Shown here: positions 52,378-60,144 of the stretch, in pieces
Layout: the number at the start of each line of letters is the position of its first letter
How positions within the stretch are numbered: position 1 is the stretch's first letter
Source: CAJWOS01 sp964502005
GTDB taxonomy: Bacteria > Myxococcota_A > UBA796 > UBA2385
DNA: 64,000 bases
NCBI GenBank assembly: GCA_964502005.1
Contig: CAZCUX010000009.1
Coordinates: 1 to 64,000, forward strand
Direction: 5' to 3'
Notes under the pieces: model-generated
What the model was told of the DNA's origin: nothing
Seen by the model: only the letters and a program-made list of their open reading frames with translations
Databases searched by the model: none
Position numbers and translations under genes: made by a program

Positions 52378-53865
52378 ATGGGACTCGTCAGCGACATTCG
52401 TTCGGGTTGGTCCTCGCAGTCACGGGTCCGCTTGGTTTGGGGGCGTTCCCGCTGGAGCTGGGCGCAACTGTTAGCGCGCGCGCGGAAGGCGGCCGGTTTA
52501 TTGACGGCGCATGGTTTGTCCCCAGGAGATGTGGTCGCGCTGCAAGCGCACCGCGGTCCCGACTTTCTCGCGGTCTTTTTGGGGGCGCTCGGCACCGGCA
52601 GAACGGTGTTGTTGTTGAATGACAAATATACGTCGCGGGAACTTGGGTTTTTGTTGAACGATGCGCGTGCCCGCCTCGCGATTCTGGCGACGCCGGTCGA
52701 CGGGGGGCCGCCTGCGTTGTCCGCCGATGCGCTCGGGAGAGCGCTTGACGAAGCGACGCCGGAGCCGATTGACGGCGATGCGTCATGGCGCATCTCCGCC
52801 GATGCCGTCGCGGCCTTGGCCTACACCTCGGGGACCACCGGTCGTCCCAAAGGCGCGGTCATTCGACACCAAAACATCCTCGGTACGGTACATGCGCTCC
52901 ACGGCGCTTGGGGTTGGACAGACGCCGACGTGCTCATCCACACCTTGCCCCTGTTTCACATTCACGGCCTGTTTGTCGCGCTCCTGGGCGCGCTCCGCGC
53001 CGATGCGCGTGTTGTGCTGTTGCCGGGCTTTGATGCGGATGTGGTTCTCGCTACTATCCAAGACGAGCAAGGCACGGTGTTTATGGGGGTTCCTACGTTT
53101 TACCATCGGCTGTTGGCGGTTTCGTCGCCGCCTGCGCTGCCCTCGATGCGCCTGTGGACCTCCGGCTCGGCGCCGCTTCCGGCGGCAGTCTGGACCGCCT
53201 TTCGCGAAGCGTATGGTGGGGCGGCCATCTTGGAGCGATACGGCATGACCGAGACCGGCATCGTATTGAGCAATCCGCTCGATGGGGCGCGGGTTCCGGG
53301 GACGGTCGGCTTCCCGCTTCCCGGTGTGCGCGCGCAGGTGACCGACCCCGAGACGGGCGCGAATGTGCCAACGGACACCGTCGGGGAGCTTCGGATTTCG
53401 GGTCCTGGCCTCATTACGCACTATTTGGGGCTTCCCGAAAAGACGGCCGAGTCGATTGTGACCGATGAAGGCGGCACGCGATGGATGCGAACAGGAGACC
53501 TAGCCTTTCAGGACCCCCATGGACGCTTCACTTTGGTGGGACGCATCGGAGATATGGTCATCACCGGTGGTCTGAATGTCTACCCGGTCGAAGTAGAAAC
53601 GGTGCTGTTGGAGCATCCATCTGTTGCAGATGTCGCGGTGGTGGGTGTTCCCGATGACGACTGGGGTGAGCGTGTCGTGGCGCTTGTGGTGCGTCGGCCC
53701 GGACATTCCGTGACTGCCGACGCTCTGCTCCAGTTTTCACGGACGGGTCTGGCGCCCTACAAAGCGCCCAAAGAGCTGCGGTTTGCGGATGCGCTGCCAA
53801 CAAACGCGATGGGCAAGGTGGAAAAGAAGGCCATTCGGACCAAGTGGCCGATGGGGGACGCATGA
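52378..53865 (+). CDS. AMP-forming acyl-CoA synthetase, MatB-like (malonyl-CoA synthetase candidate)
   Basis: Adenylate-forming enzyme of 495 aa. P-loop LAYTSGTTGRPKGAV (near 140), HTLPLFHIHGLFVALL, YGMTETG, RTGDLA and the C-terminal Lys in NAMGKVEKK are all present. The HIHGLF motif and SNPLDGARVPGTVG resemble MatB/ACSF3 malonyl-CoA synthetases more than long-chain ligases. ATG 52378 has GGAGG five bases upstream. Malonate activation would connect with malonate-semialdehyde metabolism nearby, but fatty acid substrates are possible. Confidence 0.82.
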   Translation: MGLVSDIRSGWSSQSRVRLVWGRSRWSWAQLLARARKAAGLLTAHGLSPGDVVALQAHRGPDFLAVFLGALGTGRTVLLLNDKYTSRELGFLLNDARARLAILATPVDGGPPALSADALGRALDEATPEPIDGDASWRISADAVAALAYTSGTTGRPKGAVIRHQNILGTVHALHGAWGWTDADVLIHTLPLFHIHGLFVALLGALRADARVVLLPGFDADVVLATIQDEQGTVFMGVPTFYHRLLAVSSPPALPSMRLWTSGSAPLPAAVWTAFREAYGGAAILERYGMTETGIVLSNPLDGARVPGTVGFPLPGVRAQVTDPETGANVPTDTVGELRISGPGLITHYLGLPEKTAESIVTDEGGTRWMRTGDLAFQDPHGRFTLVGRIGDMVITGGLNVYPVEVETVLLEHPSVADVAVVGVPDDDWGERVVALVVRRPGHSVTADALLQFSRTGLAPYKAPKELRFADALPTNAMGKVEKKAIRTKWPMGDA

Positions 53866-54923
53866 CCGCGGTAGAAGTCACCACCAATCCGGGCCTCGAA
53901 GACGTCGTGTCGGCCGAATGGATGAACCGCATGACCGGGCACGCGGGCGTGGCCACCCAGATTTGTCCGGGGGGCGCCGCGGGCCGTGTTCACCTTTTCG
54001 CGGATGTGACCGACATCGTGGAGCATGCGCTCTCGATGCGCGCGGTCCACCACGTCCTCCGCATCGTCGCGACCTTTCCGTTGCACACCGATGACCCATT
54101 GGGCGACATTCGCGCGCGCCTCCGCGACATCGACATTGTCGAGCTTCATCCGCCGGACGTTCGCTTTCGGGTCACCTCGGAACGAAATGGTCGGCACTCG
54201 TTTACCAGCACGGAAGTGCAGAATGCAGCCGGTGCCGGGATTCTCGACCGAGCGCGACGGCCTGTTCGCATGAAGGGCTACGATGTGTGCGTGCGCTGTG
54301 ATGTACGGGTCGACGAAGTTCGGGTGACGGTCCAACACACGCGTCATTCACTCAATCGTCGTCACGACCGTCCTTTTCGACCGCGCACGGCGCTCGGCGC
54401 CAATGTCGCGTGGGGTCTGCTGTGGCTCACGCGGCCGCCATCGGCTCCAGCGCGGCGTTTTTTGGACCCGTGCTGCGGGTCAGGCACATTGCTTCTCGAA
54501 GCGGCCGAGCTGTGGCCCGCGGTAGAGGCGTGCGGAAGCGACTCGGCAGCGCTTTGCGTGGACGGTGCGCGGGAAAACCTCGTCGCTGCGCACACCCACG
54601 CACAAGTGGAGCTCGCCGACGCCCGTGAATTGTCCGCCACCTGGAACGGCGCGCCGTTTGATACTGTGGTGAGCAACCTACCATTTGGTAGGCGCTTGGG
54701 CGTCCAGTTCCAGCCGTATTGGTTCGTCCGCGACTTGCTCCAATCGTTGCTCCCCGTGACGACCCCTGACGCGCGGGTGGGCTTGCTCACCCTCCACGCC
54801 CGTGACATTTCACGGGTGCTCGCGGCGGGGGCACCTTGGCGTCAAGTTGCCTGTCGCACTGTGGACATGGGCGGCCTGCGCGCCCAGTTCGTTTTACTTG
54901 AGCGATTGCCGATTGACGCGTAG
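53862..54923 (+). CDS. THUMP-domain RNA (guanine-N2) methyltransferase
   Basis: A protein of 353 aa. The N-terminal half resembles ferredoxin-like/THUMP RNA-binding regions (NPGLEDVVSAEW). The Rossmann methylase follows, with LDPCCGSGTLLLEAA (SAM loop, near 205) and the catalytic SNLPFGRRLG (NPPF-type, near 275), as in RlmL/Trm14-like m2G enzymes acting on tRNA or rRNA. The ATG overlaps the synthetase stop (ATGA). Its 3' end overlaps the opposing histidine kinase gene by 30 bp. Confidence 0.83.
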   Translation: MTAVEVTTNPGLEDVVSAEWMNRMTGHAGVATQICPGGAAGRVHLFADVTDIVEHALSMRAVHHVLRIVATFPLHTDDPLGDIRARLRDIDIVELHPPDVRFRVTSERNGRHSFTSTEVQNAAGAGILDRARRPVRMKGYDVCVRCDVRVDEVRVTVQHTRHSLNRRHDRPFRPRTALGANVAWGLLWLTRPPSAPARRFLDPCCGSGTLLLEAAELWPAVEACGSDSAALCVDGARENLVAAHTHAQVELADARELSATWNGAPFDTVVSNLPFGRRLGVQFQPYWFVRDLLQSLLPVTTPDARVGLLTLHARDISRVLAAGAPWRQVACRTVDMGGLRAQFVLLERLPIDA

Positions 54924-56729
54924 GCTCTCGCCCAATGGCGGCGTGCTCGCGCTGTCGTCGCGGGGGATTTTGAGAATGAACGTAGTGCCGCGTCCCGGCC
55001 ACGTCTCGCATACGATGCTGCCGCCAAACGACTGAATGATGCTGCGGCAAATCTCGAGTCCCACTCCCATTCCGCCGTGTTCGCGCTTGGTCGTGAAGCC
55101 GGGGTCGAAGACCTGCACGGCAATGTCAAGGGGCATACCGGGGCCGTTGTCGGACACCTTGATGATGCCGAAGTCGTCGTCCTGGTCGATGTGCAGGGTG
55201 ACGCGCCCACCGGGCTCCCGCATGGCCTGGGCGGCGTTTCGTACCAAATTGATGATGACCTGCCGCAGTCGGCGGCGATGGGCCACGATGGTAGGCGACG
55301 ACGTAGTGTCAATGCTGATATTGACGCGCCGCTCGAAGACATCGGGGTCCCATCGCAGGTACCGAAGCACGCTGCGCATCGCGAGCACGACGTCGGTGGG
55401 CTCTAGGGCGTGCTCGACTTGGTGGTCGCTTGTGGCGTAGGTGTAGAGCTCGTCGGCAAGGTCGAGGGCGGATTGCGATGAGTCGAGAATGTCGTCGACA
55501 ATGCCCTCTACAATCGCGTCATTCGGAAAGCGGGTTTTGAGGGTATGAATGCTATTGACGGGGCCAAGCGTGTTTCGCAGTTCATGAACCATCTTTCGTG
55601 CGAAGACCTGAAGCATTACCAGCTGCTCTTTGCGGATAAGTCCTTCGATTCCGTCCTCGCGTTGTCGCTGGTAGAGGAGCACTTGCTCTTTCGCAGCTTT
55701 GAGCTCTTCAATCACGCGTTCGCGATGCTCGGCGAGCCACCGGCTCCGCAGGGCGGCGCCGATTTGTGTTGCGGCGACCGTGAGGAGGTCGAGGTCGGCT
55801 TCTCCAAACTGGTGGGTTGGATTGACCGAAGACACTTCAACGACACCGAGAACATCGTCGTCAACGACCATTGGCACGCACATGAGCGCGCGGGCCGTCG
55901 AAAAGATGACCGAGTTCGCGCTTCCCAAGAACGACTCGGCCGCGGGGTCGTTGGTGACCAAGCCGATTCGTTTTTCGACGGCCGTGCGCGCAAAGGTACG
56001 GCTCGTGAGGTGACCGGTAGACGGCCCGTTGTAGGCCAAGCGGCTATGGGTGTGAATTACCTCAAACTCGGCACTGGTGTCGGAGCTACCAAAATAGCGG
56101 GCCAATACGAAATTTTGCGCACCCAAGTGGGTGAGGAGGGTGGTAGCAACTTGTGTTAGGACTTGGCCATCTTGCCAACGCTGTTGTAATGTTCGGCTTA
56201 CGTCGAACAATACAGCAAGGCGCATAGCGCGTTTGCGGTATTCGGTGAGCGACGGATTTTGGTCGTCGCTCTCGAGGCCGAAAACGGTGAGATAGTGCTC
56301 TAGCCCTGCAGAGCCAGGCCGACCATACAGGGCGTCGGTGACGGGCTTGGTAAGGCTGGGCGCCGACAATGCGGGCGTAAGTGGCTGGTAGATAGGGTCG
56401 CTGGACGGGAGCAGGACCTGAATCGTCGATGCGCCGACCCGAATGGTGTCCTGGTCGTGCAGCAAGACCCGGTTGATGCGTGTACCGTTGACGAAGGTGC
56501 CGTTGGCGCTCGGAAAGTCGCGAATGTAGTAGCCGTCGGCTTCTTTGCCAATCACCGCATGGTTGCGGCTGATTCGTGGGTCATTGATGGAGATGTCACA
56601 GTCGGCTGCGCGCCCAACCACCATGGACTCGCGAATGGGAAAAGACTGCTGAGATGGACCATCCCGCAATACGAGTGTCGCCACTTTCTCGGGCGTCGAG
56701 ACGGATGATTTCCAGTTTGCATTGGGCAT
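54894..56729 (-). CDS. FHA-GAF sensor histidine kinase
   Basis: A soluble kinase of 611 aa. Domains in order: an FHA domain (about 20-110; GRAADCDISINDPRISRNH and SANGTFVNG), a GAF domain (about 195-350), a HisKA helix pair with His382 in MVHELRNTLGP, and a HATPase_c domain (N box INLVRNAAQAM, G1 DNGPGMP, G2 GGMGVGLEI). FHA on a histidine kinase suggests control by phospho-threonine signals from Ser/Thr kinases, common in Myxococcota. No response regulator is adjacent. ATG 56729 was chosen as the first start before the FHA; the frame to 56936 adds Arg-rich non-protein-like sequence. Confidence 0.87.
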   Translation of the reverse strand: MPNANWKSSVSTPEKVATLVLRDGPSQQSFPIRESMVVGRAADCDISINDPRISRNHAVIGKEADGYYIRDFPSANGTFVNGTRINRVLLHDQDTIRVGASTIQVLLPSSDPIYQPLTPALSAPSLTKPVTDALYGRPGSAGLEHYLTVFGLESDDQNPSLTEYRKRAMRLAVLFDVSRTLQQRWQDGQVLTQVATTLLTHLGAQNFVLARYFGSSDTSAEFEVIHTHSRLAYNGPSTGHLTSRTFARTAVEKRIGLVTNDPAAESFLGSANSVIFSTARALMCVPMVVDDDVLGVVEVSSVNPTHQFGEADLDLLTVAATQIGAALRSRWLAEHRERVIEELKAAKEQVLLYQRQREDGIEGLIRKEQLVMLQVFARKMVHELRNTLGPVNSIHTLKTRFPNDAIVEGIVDDILDSSQSALDLADELYTYATSDHQVEHALEPTDVVLAMRSVLRYLRWDPDVFERRVNISIDTTSSPTIVAHRRRLRQVIINLVRNAAQAMREPGGRVTLHIDQDDDFGIIKVSDNGPGMPLDIAVQVFDPGFTTKREHGGMGVGLEICRSIIQSFGGSIVCETWPGRGTTFILKIPRDDSASTPPLGESLRVNRQSLK

Positions 56730-56923
56730 CGCGCGGCTGCCTTGGAAGCGTTTTCTTCGCTCGACCTTCGATTCTCGTCCTCTGCCTTCGAAGTCAGTGC
56801 CGCGTCGGTGAAAACCAACCCAACCTTGAGACAACCTGGACCAGAGTTGCCGAGGATTATAGCCAGAATGGGCGATCGCTGCCGGGGCCGAATCCCGGAT
56901 TGGGCGGTGGTGGGAGCGTATCC

Positions 56924-58306
56924 TTGGACAGTTCACGATTGGGACGACAATGCTTGGTCGTAGGCATGGGACGCGTAGGACGGCATGTCGTGCGCGTTTT
57001 GCCGAGCGATTGGTCGGTCACCGCCATCGACATTGACGAACAGCGCCTCCAGGCTGCCCAGGAGATCCGTCCGACGTTGACCACTGTGCTGGGGGACGCC
57101 TCTAGTCGCCTCGTGCTGCAACGGGCCGGTCTGCGCGATGATTGGGTGCTGGTGGTCTGTTCGGGCCAGATGGACGTCAATCGCGAGGTGTGTCGGATTG
57201 CGCGGCGGGAGCTGGGTGTCGAAGAAGTTTCCGTTCGTTTGGGCAACACGCACCAACTCGAAGACGTCGGTTTGCGGGCCGACGACGTGGTCCTGGCCCA
57301 TCGCGCGGCAGCATCTATGCTCGTCAATCGCGTGGTCGGGAGGGAGCAGCGCGCGGTCGCGGTAGGTCTGGGTGCGGGCGAATTGCGCCAAGTGACCGTA
57401 TTTCCGGGGAGCCAGGTTGTCGGAGCCCGCTTGATGGACCTTGACCCCCATCGCTGGCTTGTTGCCGCCGTCTACCGAAATGGCGGCCTCTTGGTCCCCC
57501 ACGGCGAAACCAAGCTCGAAGTCGGGGACCGCGTGCTCTTGGTCGGCGAGCCCGAGGTCATGGACACCGTTTCGGCCTTTGTGCGTGGCGACCGGCCCAT
57601 CTTTCCTTCGCAGTTTGGCAGCCATATCGCCGCCGCGACGGTCCCGGAAATATCGGGGGAGGCCGCGTGGTTGGTCGAGGCGACATGTGGCGCGGCGGGG
57701 CCTTCGTTCGACCCACAAGCCGTGCACCCGCGCACCCACGACGATGCCGCCATTCGGGCCTGGTTTGTCGAGCACGACGTTGGTGTGGCCGTTTTGGCTG
57801 CCCACCCTCTCCCCTTGACCACGCGCTTGGGGCTCACCCAGTCGTCCCGAAAACGGATGATGTGCGCGTCCAAGGTTCCCCTCTTGGTCGCTCGCGGCAC
57901 CCATCCGTATAAGACCATTCTCGTCGCCATCGGCCCCGACCAGGACTGCGAAGCCATCGCTGGCGTCGCCATCGACCTCTCGCGGCAGCTTCAGGCCAAG
58001 CTGGTCGCCCTTACGGTGGTGCTGCCGTCATTGGCGGAGGGCACCGCCGAGCAGGTGGCGGCGCGCGCGTTGCCGCGGCGCGTTGCCACAATGGGACGTC
58101 TTCACGGGGTTTCGGTCGAAGAACGGGTGGACGTGGGCAATCCGATTCGGGTCATTCGAAAGCACGCGGCAGATGCCCATTTGCTGATTGTGGGACACTC
58201 GCCATCGGCGCGAAATAGCCTGCTCAACCCGGACATCAGCTTGTTCTTATTGCACGATTCTCCTTGCTCGACCTTGTTTGTGCCTTGGCACGTCGCGGGG
58301 CGCTAA
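56924..58306 (+). CDS. TrkA-type (RCK) NAD-binding regulator fused to UspA domain
   Basis: A protein of 460 aa. The N-terminal RCK_N domain has GMGRVGRHV (near 13-21) and binds NAD(H). An RCK_C (TrkA_C) domain follows (about 130-220), then one or two Usp-like domains (TILVAIGPDQD, GHSPSARNS ATP-loop near 430). The start is uncertain: TTG 56924 with GGGAG seven bases upstream fits best, as no ATG precedes the Rossmann motif. One base separates its TAA from the CPA2 antiporter ATG, so it should gate that antiporter in trans. Confidence 0.82.
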   Translation: MDSSRLGRQCLVVGMGRVGRHVVRVLPSDWSVTAIDIDEQRLQAAQEIRPTLTTVLGDASSRLVLQRAGLRDDWVLVVCSGQMDVNREVCRIARRELGVEEVSVRLGNTHQLEDVGLRADDVVLAHRAAASMLVNRVVGREQRAVAVGLGAGELRQVTVFPGSQVVGARLMDLDPHRWLVAAVYRNGGLLVPHGETKLEVGDRVLLVGEPEVMDTVSAFVRGDRPIFPSQFGSHIAAATVPEISGEAAWLVEATCGAAGPSFDPQAVHPRTHDDAAIRAWFVEHDVGVAVLAAHPLPLTTRLGLTQSSRKRMMCASKVPLLVARGTHPYKTILVAIGPDQDCEAIAGVAIDLSRQLQAKLVALTVVLPSLAEGTAEQVAARALPRRVATMGRLHGVSVEERVDVGNPIRVIRKHAADAHLLIVGHSPSARNSLLNPDISLFLLHDSPCSTLFVPWHVAGR

Positions 58307-58307
58307 A

Positions 58308-59510
58308 ATGGACGGCGCGACCGCACTCACGTTGATTCTGATTACGGTCGGCGCAGTGGTCATGCCTGCGCTTGCGCGCGCGTTCCGTATTCCGGTGGCC
58401 GTCGTCGAGATTTTGTACGGCGTGCTGATTGGCACGAGCGGCCTCGGATGGGTGGAGGACGGGGGGCCTTTTGTCACGGGGCTATCGGAGCTCGGGTTCG
58501 CGTTCTTTTTGTTTCTTGCGGGCTTGGAAATCGACTTTCGGGGCGTCGAGAAGCGCGGGAAGCGCCAATGGACCCTCCCGTTCGTGGTGTGTGTACTGGC
58601 GGGCATCTTGGCCTATTCAGCATCGGCTTGGCTTGGCTGGGGCTTGTGGCTCGCGTTGGCGGTAGGCGCAACCGCCGTGCCGCTGTTGCTCTCGGTGGTG
58701 CGCGAGGCAGGCTTGGCTGGAACCCCCCTCGGCACCACGATGGTTTCCGTCGCGGCGATGGGAGAGGTGCTGACCATCGTGGCGCTGTCGGCCGTGGAGG
58801 TCTTCGACGGGGCCCACGGGGATGTCTCGCATATGGTCATCGGCGTCGGGAGGGTCGCAGGCTTCGCCTTCATCGTGCTTTTGGCAGCGGTCGTGCTTCG
58901 TGCGCTGCTGTGGTGGGTTCCCGAGGTGTTCCAGCGGTTGGTCCAACGCGACGACCCCGCGGAGGTGGGCGTTCGGGTCGGCTTTGCCCTCATGCTCGTG
59001 TTTGTGGGCTTGTCGTATCTTGCGGGCGTCGAGCCGTTTCTCGGCGCGTTTGTTGCGGGCGCTGTATTGGGGTTTGTCGTGCGTGAAGCCGGCGTGCTGG
59101 AGCACAAATTGGCCAGCATGGCCTATGGCTTTTTTGTCCCGATGTTCTTTGTCCATGTCGGGATTCGCCTGCATGTGTCGGTGGAGCTGTTTGTGGACAA
59201 TGCAGCCTTCGTGGCAACGTTCTTGGTCGTAATGTTGGGCGTGAAGCTGCTTCCAGGGGTGCTGTTGTTTTCCCGCGGGCTGTCGGTGCGGGAGGTCATC
59301 GCGACCTCGGCGCTCTTGGCGGCGCCGCTCACGCTCGTCATCGCCATTATGGACCTTGGCGCGCGTGCGGGCGCGGTCGACCGTCAGACAGAAGCGGTTG
59401 TGATTGGCGCTGGAATCCTGGCCAGCTTGGTGTTTCCGACGCTTGCGCGCGCATTGGTCGTGCGCGGTGCAGACGGCAACGTTCAAAAGACGTCGCGTCC
59501 CCGTTCGTAA
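58308..59510 (+). CDS. CPA2-family cation/proton antiporter (KefB/Na+/H+ type)
   Basis: A membrane protein of 400 aa with about 12 helices. LGFAFFLFLAGLEIDF, GATAVPLLLSVV and GVEPFLGAFVAGAVLG are typical of CPA2 antiporters for potassium or sodium. Unlike KefB/KefC it ends without an RCK domain; the upstream gene supplies the regulator as a separate chain. The ATG is 1 nt after the previous stop. Confidence 0.87.
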   Translation: MDGATALTLILITVGAVVMPALARAFRIPVAVVEILYGVLIGTSGLGWVEDGGPFVTGLSELGFAFFLFLAGLEIDFRGVEKRGKRQWTLPFVVCVLAGILAYSASAWLGWGLWLALAVGATAVPLLLSVVREAGLAGTPLGTTMVSVAAMGEVLTIVALSAVEVFDGAHGDVSHMVIGVGRVAGFAFIVLLAAVVLRALLWWVPEVFQRLVQRDDPAEVGVRVGFALMLVFVGLSYLAGVEPFLGAFVAGAVLGFVVREAGVLEHKLASMAYGFFVPMFFVHVGIRLHVSVELFVDNAAFVATFLVVMLGVKLLPGVLLFSRGLSVREVIATSALLAAPLTLVIAIMDLGARAGAVDRQTEAVVIGAGILASLVFPTLARALVVRGADGNVQKTSRPRS

Positions 59511-59664
59511 ATAACGTAGCCAAAAACCAAGGTATTTATTGCGGAGACCATGCAGGGTATCGCACGCAAAAGGTCGGTGTTACGGCGCGATTGTCTTACT
59601 TCTACCGTCCGCTGGTCCCATCGCAGGCTGGAGTTTATCGGTTCGTGATTTACGAACCACCTCG

Positions 59665-60033
59665 TTACGCGGCGGACCGGGTTCGCAGCCGCATCTCCGC
59701 ACGGGCGGCGCGCAGGTTGTCTTCGGTGACTTGGGTCATCTCGCGCAAGAGAGACTCCTCGCTCGGCATTGCACGGGTTTGGCTTCGCAGGAGCCAGTCG
59801 AGTTCTTCGGCGGTCAGCAGACCCATAGACACGGCGGCTTCGCCAAAGCGGACCTCTGTGTTGTGGTCGGCTTGAAGCTGGAGGACCGTCATGACTTCTT
59901 TGACCGTGAGCAGGCCTTGGTCGACCGCGAGGCGTCCGATGGGAGTGCGACGGCGCACGCGTGCGGAGAGGACTTGCATCCCCATTTCCGCTGTGATGAC
60001 GCCGGTTTGGTAGAGGTGGATGGTGAGTTCCAC
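59665..60033 (-). CDS. small GspE-N/MshEN-like helical protein
   Basis: A protein of 122 aa. Two repeated blocks, RTPIGRLAVDQGLLTVKEV and RFGEAAVSMGLLTAEEL, follow the xLGxxLVxxGLITxxQL pattern of the GspE N-terminal (MshEN) domain that can bind cyclic di-GMP. No ATPase is attached, so it may be a stand-alone adaptor. The GTG start at 60033 has GGAG seven bases upstream; a TTG at 60069 is an alternative. Confidence 0.68.
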   Translation of the reverse strand: MELTIHLYQTGVITAEMGMQVLSARVRRRTPIGRLAVDQGLLTVKEVMTVLQLQADHNTEVRFGEAAVSMGLLTAEELDWLLRSQTRAMPSEESLLREMTQVTEDNLRAARAEMRLRTRSAA

Positions 60034-60144
60034 GTCGCGTCTCCGAGTGCTGGGCCCGGATTGGGCCAATGTGCGCCACTCGGACGCTCCCTGTCGCTTC
60101 TTGACCTCATTGTTGCGATAGAACAGGAGAACCCGCGCGGAGAT

